A stretch of 64,000 bases of DNA from an uncultured bacterium (GTDB lineage: Bacteria; Bacteroidota; Bacteroidia; Sphingobacteriales; Sphingobacteriaceae), in assembly GCA_903828245.1 (NCBI GenBank), contig CAIKLP010000081.1, positions 31,189-95,188 of the forward strand, given 5' to 3'. The notes beneath the pieces were generated by a model. That model was given only the letters and a program-made list of their open reading frames with translations. It ran no database searches and had not been told where the DNA came from. Positions 61,946 through 64,000 of this stretch are shown in pieces (position 1 is the first letter of the stretch; each line of letters begins with the position of its first letter). The translations under genes were made by a program, and so were the position numbers.

Positions 61946-62881
61946 ATGAAAAATAGTTTACTGACTTTATTTTTCTTTTTATCATTTCAATCTTTAGTTT
62001 TTGGTCAAGAAGTTTTAAAAACTGATGATGGCATTATACTTAATTCAAATTCAGAAAGAATTAATGAATTATCTATTCCAAAATTAGAGATTCCAAAAAC
62101 AAAAAATTCCGAAAAAATTATTTCACATACGGGATACTCCTTATTGTATAATGAAAAATATAAACAAGCCAATTGGGTTGCTTACGAACTCACAAAAGAA
62201 GAGACCAATAAAATTTTTGAGCGAAGCAATAAATTTATTTCCGACCCACAAGTAAAATCGCTTAATGCATTTAATAAAGATTACGCAGGTTCGGGATATG
62301 ATAAAGGGCATTTAGCGCCAGCAGCAGATATGGGCTGGTCGGCTAGTAGTATGACGGAATCTTTTTACTACAGTAATATGAGCCCACAGCTACCGGGTTT
62401 TAATAGAGGTATTTGGAAAAAATTAGAAGAGTTAGTGAGAACTTGGGCAATTGAAAATAAAGCTGTTTATGTAGTTACGGGTCCTGTATTATCTAAAGGA
62501 CTTCAAACAATCGGGTATAATAAAATTGCTGTTCCAAATTATTATTACAAAGTAATTTTAGATTATCAAAATCCAAACATAAAAGCAATTGGTTTTATTC
62601 TTCCAAACGAATCTTCAAAATCTTTATTGCAGAATTATGCCGTTTCTATTGATAGCGTTGAAAAAGTAACAGGGATAGATTTCTTTTATTTATTAAAAGA
62701 TCAAGAAGAAAATTTAATTGAAAAAGAATTGTGTATTAATTGTTGGTCTTGGAAAAGCAATAAAATTTCATCAGAAAAAAATTCATCAACTTTATCTGTA
62801 CAATGTAATGGAACAACTAAAGCAGGAAATAGGTGTAAAAGAAGAACAACTAATGCCAGCGGAAGGTGTTATCAGCATTAG
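61946..62881 (+). CDS. Secreted DNA/RNA non-specific endonuclease with C-terminal Cys module
   Basis: A 311-residue protein with a signal peptide (1-20, ending VFGQ). The NUC1-type nuclease domain spans ~55-255 with the catalytic motif YDKGHLAPAADMGW (the DRGH His as DKGH) and FNRGIWKKLEELVR (metal Asn). The last ~30 residues contain QCNGTTKAGNRCKRRT and a final CYQH, a spaced Cys/His set like a small zinc module seen at the end of other NUC1 proteins of this phylum. It likely degrades nucleic acids outside the cell. Confidence 0.92.
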   Translation: MKNSLLTLFFFLSFQSLVFGQEVLKTDDGIILNSNSERINELSIPKLEIPKTKNSEKIISHTGYSLLYNEKYKQANWVAYELTKEETNKIFERSNKFISDPQVKSLNAFNKDYAGSGYDKGHLAPAADMGWSASSMTESFYYSNMSPQLPGFNRGIWKKLEELVRTWAIENKAVYVVTGPVLSKGLQTIGYNKIAVPNYYYKVILDYQNPNIKAIGFILPNESSKSLLQNYAVSIDSVEKVTGIDFFYLLKDQEENLIEKELCINCWSWKSNKISSEKNSSTLSVQCNGTTKAGNRCKRRTTNASGRCYQH

Positions 62882-62892
62882 TATGAAATCTA

Positions 62893-63135
62893 CTATATAC
62901 TATTATACACTTCATCAAACATTACCGCCAGCATTTCATCTTTTTCGGTAATGGTATTGCCCGCATCGTGTGTAGTTAATTTAATCGAAACTTTATTATA
63001 CACATTGCTCCATTCGGGATGGTGATTATGAATAGAAATTTGTTTGGAAGCGATTTGCATAAAATGCATAGCCGTTTCAAAATCTGCAAAGGTGTAGGTT
63101 TTGTGTAAGGCATTATTTTCATTGATCCAACTCAT
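62893..63135 (-). CDS. Pterin-4a-carbinolamine dehydratase
   Basis: An 80-residue protein with the family signature FADFETAMHFMQIASKQISI, then HNHHPEWSNVYNKVSIKLTT (catalytic His residues and Asp). It dehydrates 4a-hydroxytetrahydropterin during pterin cofactor recycling. It lies 6 bp downstream of the SOUL gene on the same strand. Confidence 0.93.
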   Translation of the reverse strand: MSWINENNALHKTYTFADFETAMHFMQIASKQISIHNHHPEWSNVYNKVSIKLTTHDAGNTITEKDEMLAVMFDEVYNSI

Positions 63136-63141
63136 GCCTTA

Positions 63142-63732
63142 TTAATTTACATTCACTACTTCTATGGCCACTTCGTTTCTGCGATTAGTTACATCCCAAG
63201 GCGCATTGTAACCCATATACATATAGGGTCCTGTTGTTTTTAAATTATTTTCAGAAATAATAGCAGCTAATTTATTTTTATATTTTTCAATTTTCATTTC
63301 GGAAGAAAATCCGCCAAAACGAATAACAGCGAGCACCCTAGCTTGTTCGTTTACAATTTCGACATTGTTTGAATTGGGTTTAGGTAATTGCGTACTTGTA
63401 TATTCTTTAGGCATCATAAAATACATACTAGCACTATCACCCATTTTCATTACCACAGGCGCGGTCATGGCAATTTTTTGGTTGCGCTCATTGCCACCAA
63501 AAATATATCCTGCTATGGTCCGAAAACCAGCACTCATTTTTTGATCTTGTGTGCTTTGCAATAGCATTGTTTGCGCAACAACCATGTTTGGATATTGTCT
63601 AATTTCTACGGCACCATATTTTTTAATCACGCTATAAGCGGGCATTTCTATCTTATTAGATTTAAATGCAAAAAATACGCCAACAATAACCAATAACAAT
63701 ACTAGCAATAAAATAGACATGGGCTTTTTCAT
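63142..63732 (-). CDS. SOUL-family heme-binding-like protein
   Basis: A 196-residue protein from ATG 63732 (an upstream ATG at 63783 would add 17 residues and is less likely). An N-terminal helix (about 6-24) is followed by a SOUL domain: YSVIKKYGAVEIRQYPNMVV, IAMTAPVVMKMGD and the late YMGYNAPWDVTNRRNEVAIE. These proteins bind heme or act as lipid/peroxide-related proteins. It is probably co-transcribed with the dehydratase. Confidence 0.92.
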   Translation of the reverse strand: MKKPMSILLLVLLLVIVGVFFAFKSNKIEMPAYSVIKKYGAVEIRQYPNMVVAQTMLLQSTQDQKMSAGFRTIAGYIFGGNERNQKIAMTAPVVMKMGDSASMYFMMPKEYTSTQLPKPNSNNVEIVNEQARVLAVIRFGGFSSEMKIEKYKNKLAAIISENNLKTTGPYMYMGYNAPWDVTNRRNEVAIEVVNVN

Positions 63733-63830
63733 ATTAAAAAAACAAAAACAATGCAAAATAGTTTGATTTGAAAGGATAAACAATTATATTCAAAAAAATA
63801 ATTAATTTAAGGTAAATATATTTTCTAAAT

Positions 63831-64000
63831 ATGAAAAGAATAACATTACTTATGCTAATTTTCCTGATGATTGTATCAATTTCTGCTTCGGCGCAATTGT
63901 ACATTTCATCGGGTGCAGAATTCTACATTGCCCCTTCGGAGCAGTTTACTTCTGCTGAGCAAGTTCAAAATTCGGGTACTTTAACCATTGCAGCAGGTGC
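63831..64000 (+). CDS. Secreted protein, N-terminal part (cut by window edge)
   Basis: ATG 63831 opens a frame that runs to the edge. It encodes a signal peptide (MKRITLLMLIFLMIVSISAS, cleaved after ASAQ) followed by LYISSGAEFYIAPSEQFTSA and a repetitive-looking NSGTLTIAAGA. This looks like the start of a large surface or adhesin-like protein with beta-strand repeats, but only 56 residues are visible. Confidence 0.75.
   Translation, partial: MKRITLLMLIFLMIVSISASAQLYISSGAEFYIAPSEQFTSAEQVQNSGTLTIAAG

Overview
The window is a low-GC chromosomal segment from a member of the Bacteroidota, probably a non-flagellated environmental lineage of the Chitinophagia/Sphingobacteriia type. The family assignment is a guess. 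The phylum is supported by TAnnTTTG-type promoter boxes, a TonB cluster with two ExbD genes, a 14-gene nuo operon with a short NuoG, a type IX secretion tail on one hydrolase, a DUF4159 protein, and a SAM-II-like riboswitch in front of metK.

Layout. 1-5640 holds metK (cut by the window edge), a membrane sulfatase-fold enzyme, a lipid kinase, a SUI1/YciH-like gene, pckA and a DUF3127 gene. 5841-11586 is the ExbB-ExbD-ExbD-TonB energy-transduction cluster with a PstS-like lipoprotein and a TPR protein. 11623-25134 is the complete complex I operon nuoA-N, with a methyltransferase gene between nuoE and nuoF and a terminator plus internal promoter between nuoA and nuoB. 25164-29048 carries DedA, CorC/HlyC, RsmE, DUF4159 and a biotin-carrier protein. 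29040-36342 on the minus strand is a tightly packed operon. It encodes a FliF-FliG-like fusion, a secreted/outer-membrane protein, a TPR protein, MotA, MotB, an M14 carboxypeptidase and a rhomboid protease. 36588-42135 holds an M13 peptidase, a decayed small gene and the ppx/ppk pair.

42298-61125 is an accessory region that starts at a tRNA-Arg(CCU) gene. The 3' part of the tRNA plus about 140 bp of downstream DNA is repeated further on in three more near-complete copies. The last roughly 30 bp of that unit occurs at eight places, each just upstream of the first gene of a small group. The region looks like a chain of about eight gene cassettes, nearly all genes pointing the same way, several ending with the same GCCAC/GTGGC terminator. 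No integrase or transposase gene is visible in it. Cargo includes lipoproteins, a DUF4041/T5orf172 protein with PH and zinc-ribbon partners, a secreted serine hydrolase, a three-gene exported-protein set, a glycosyltransferase, TM2/DUF2752 membrane proteins and an outer-membrane barrel. 61301-64000 returns to ordinary genes.

The two strongest signals are these. First, an apparent flagellum-less rotary motor: a signal-peptide-bearing FliF ring domain and transmembrane segment fused to FliG, encoded with true MotA/MotB-type stator proteins and cell-envelope partners, without any export, rod, hook or filament gene in the window. Second, the integrase-less tRNA-Arg cassette chain. Both rest on reading the sequence and on remembered family signatures; no database search was run.
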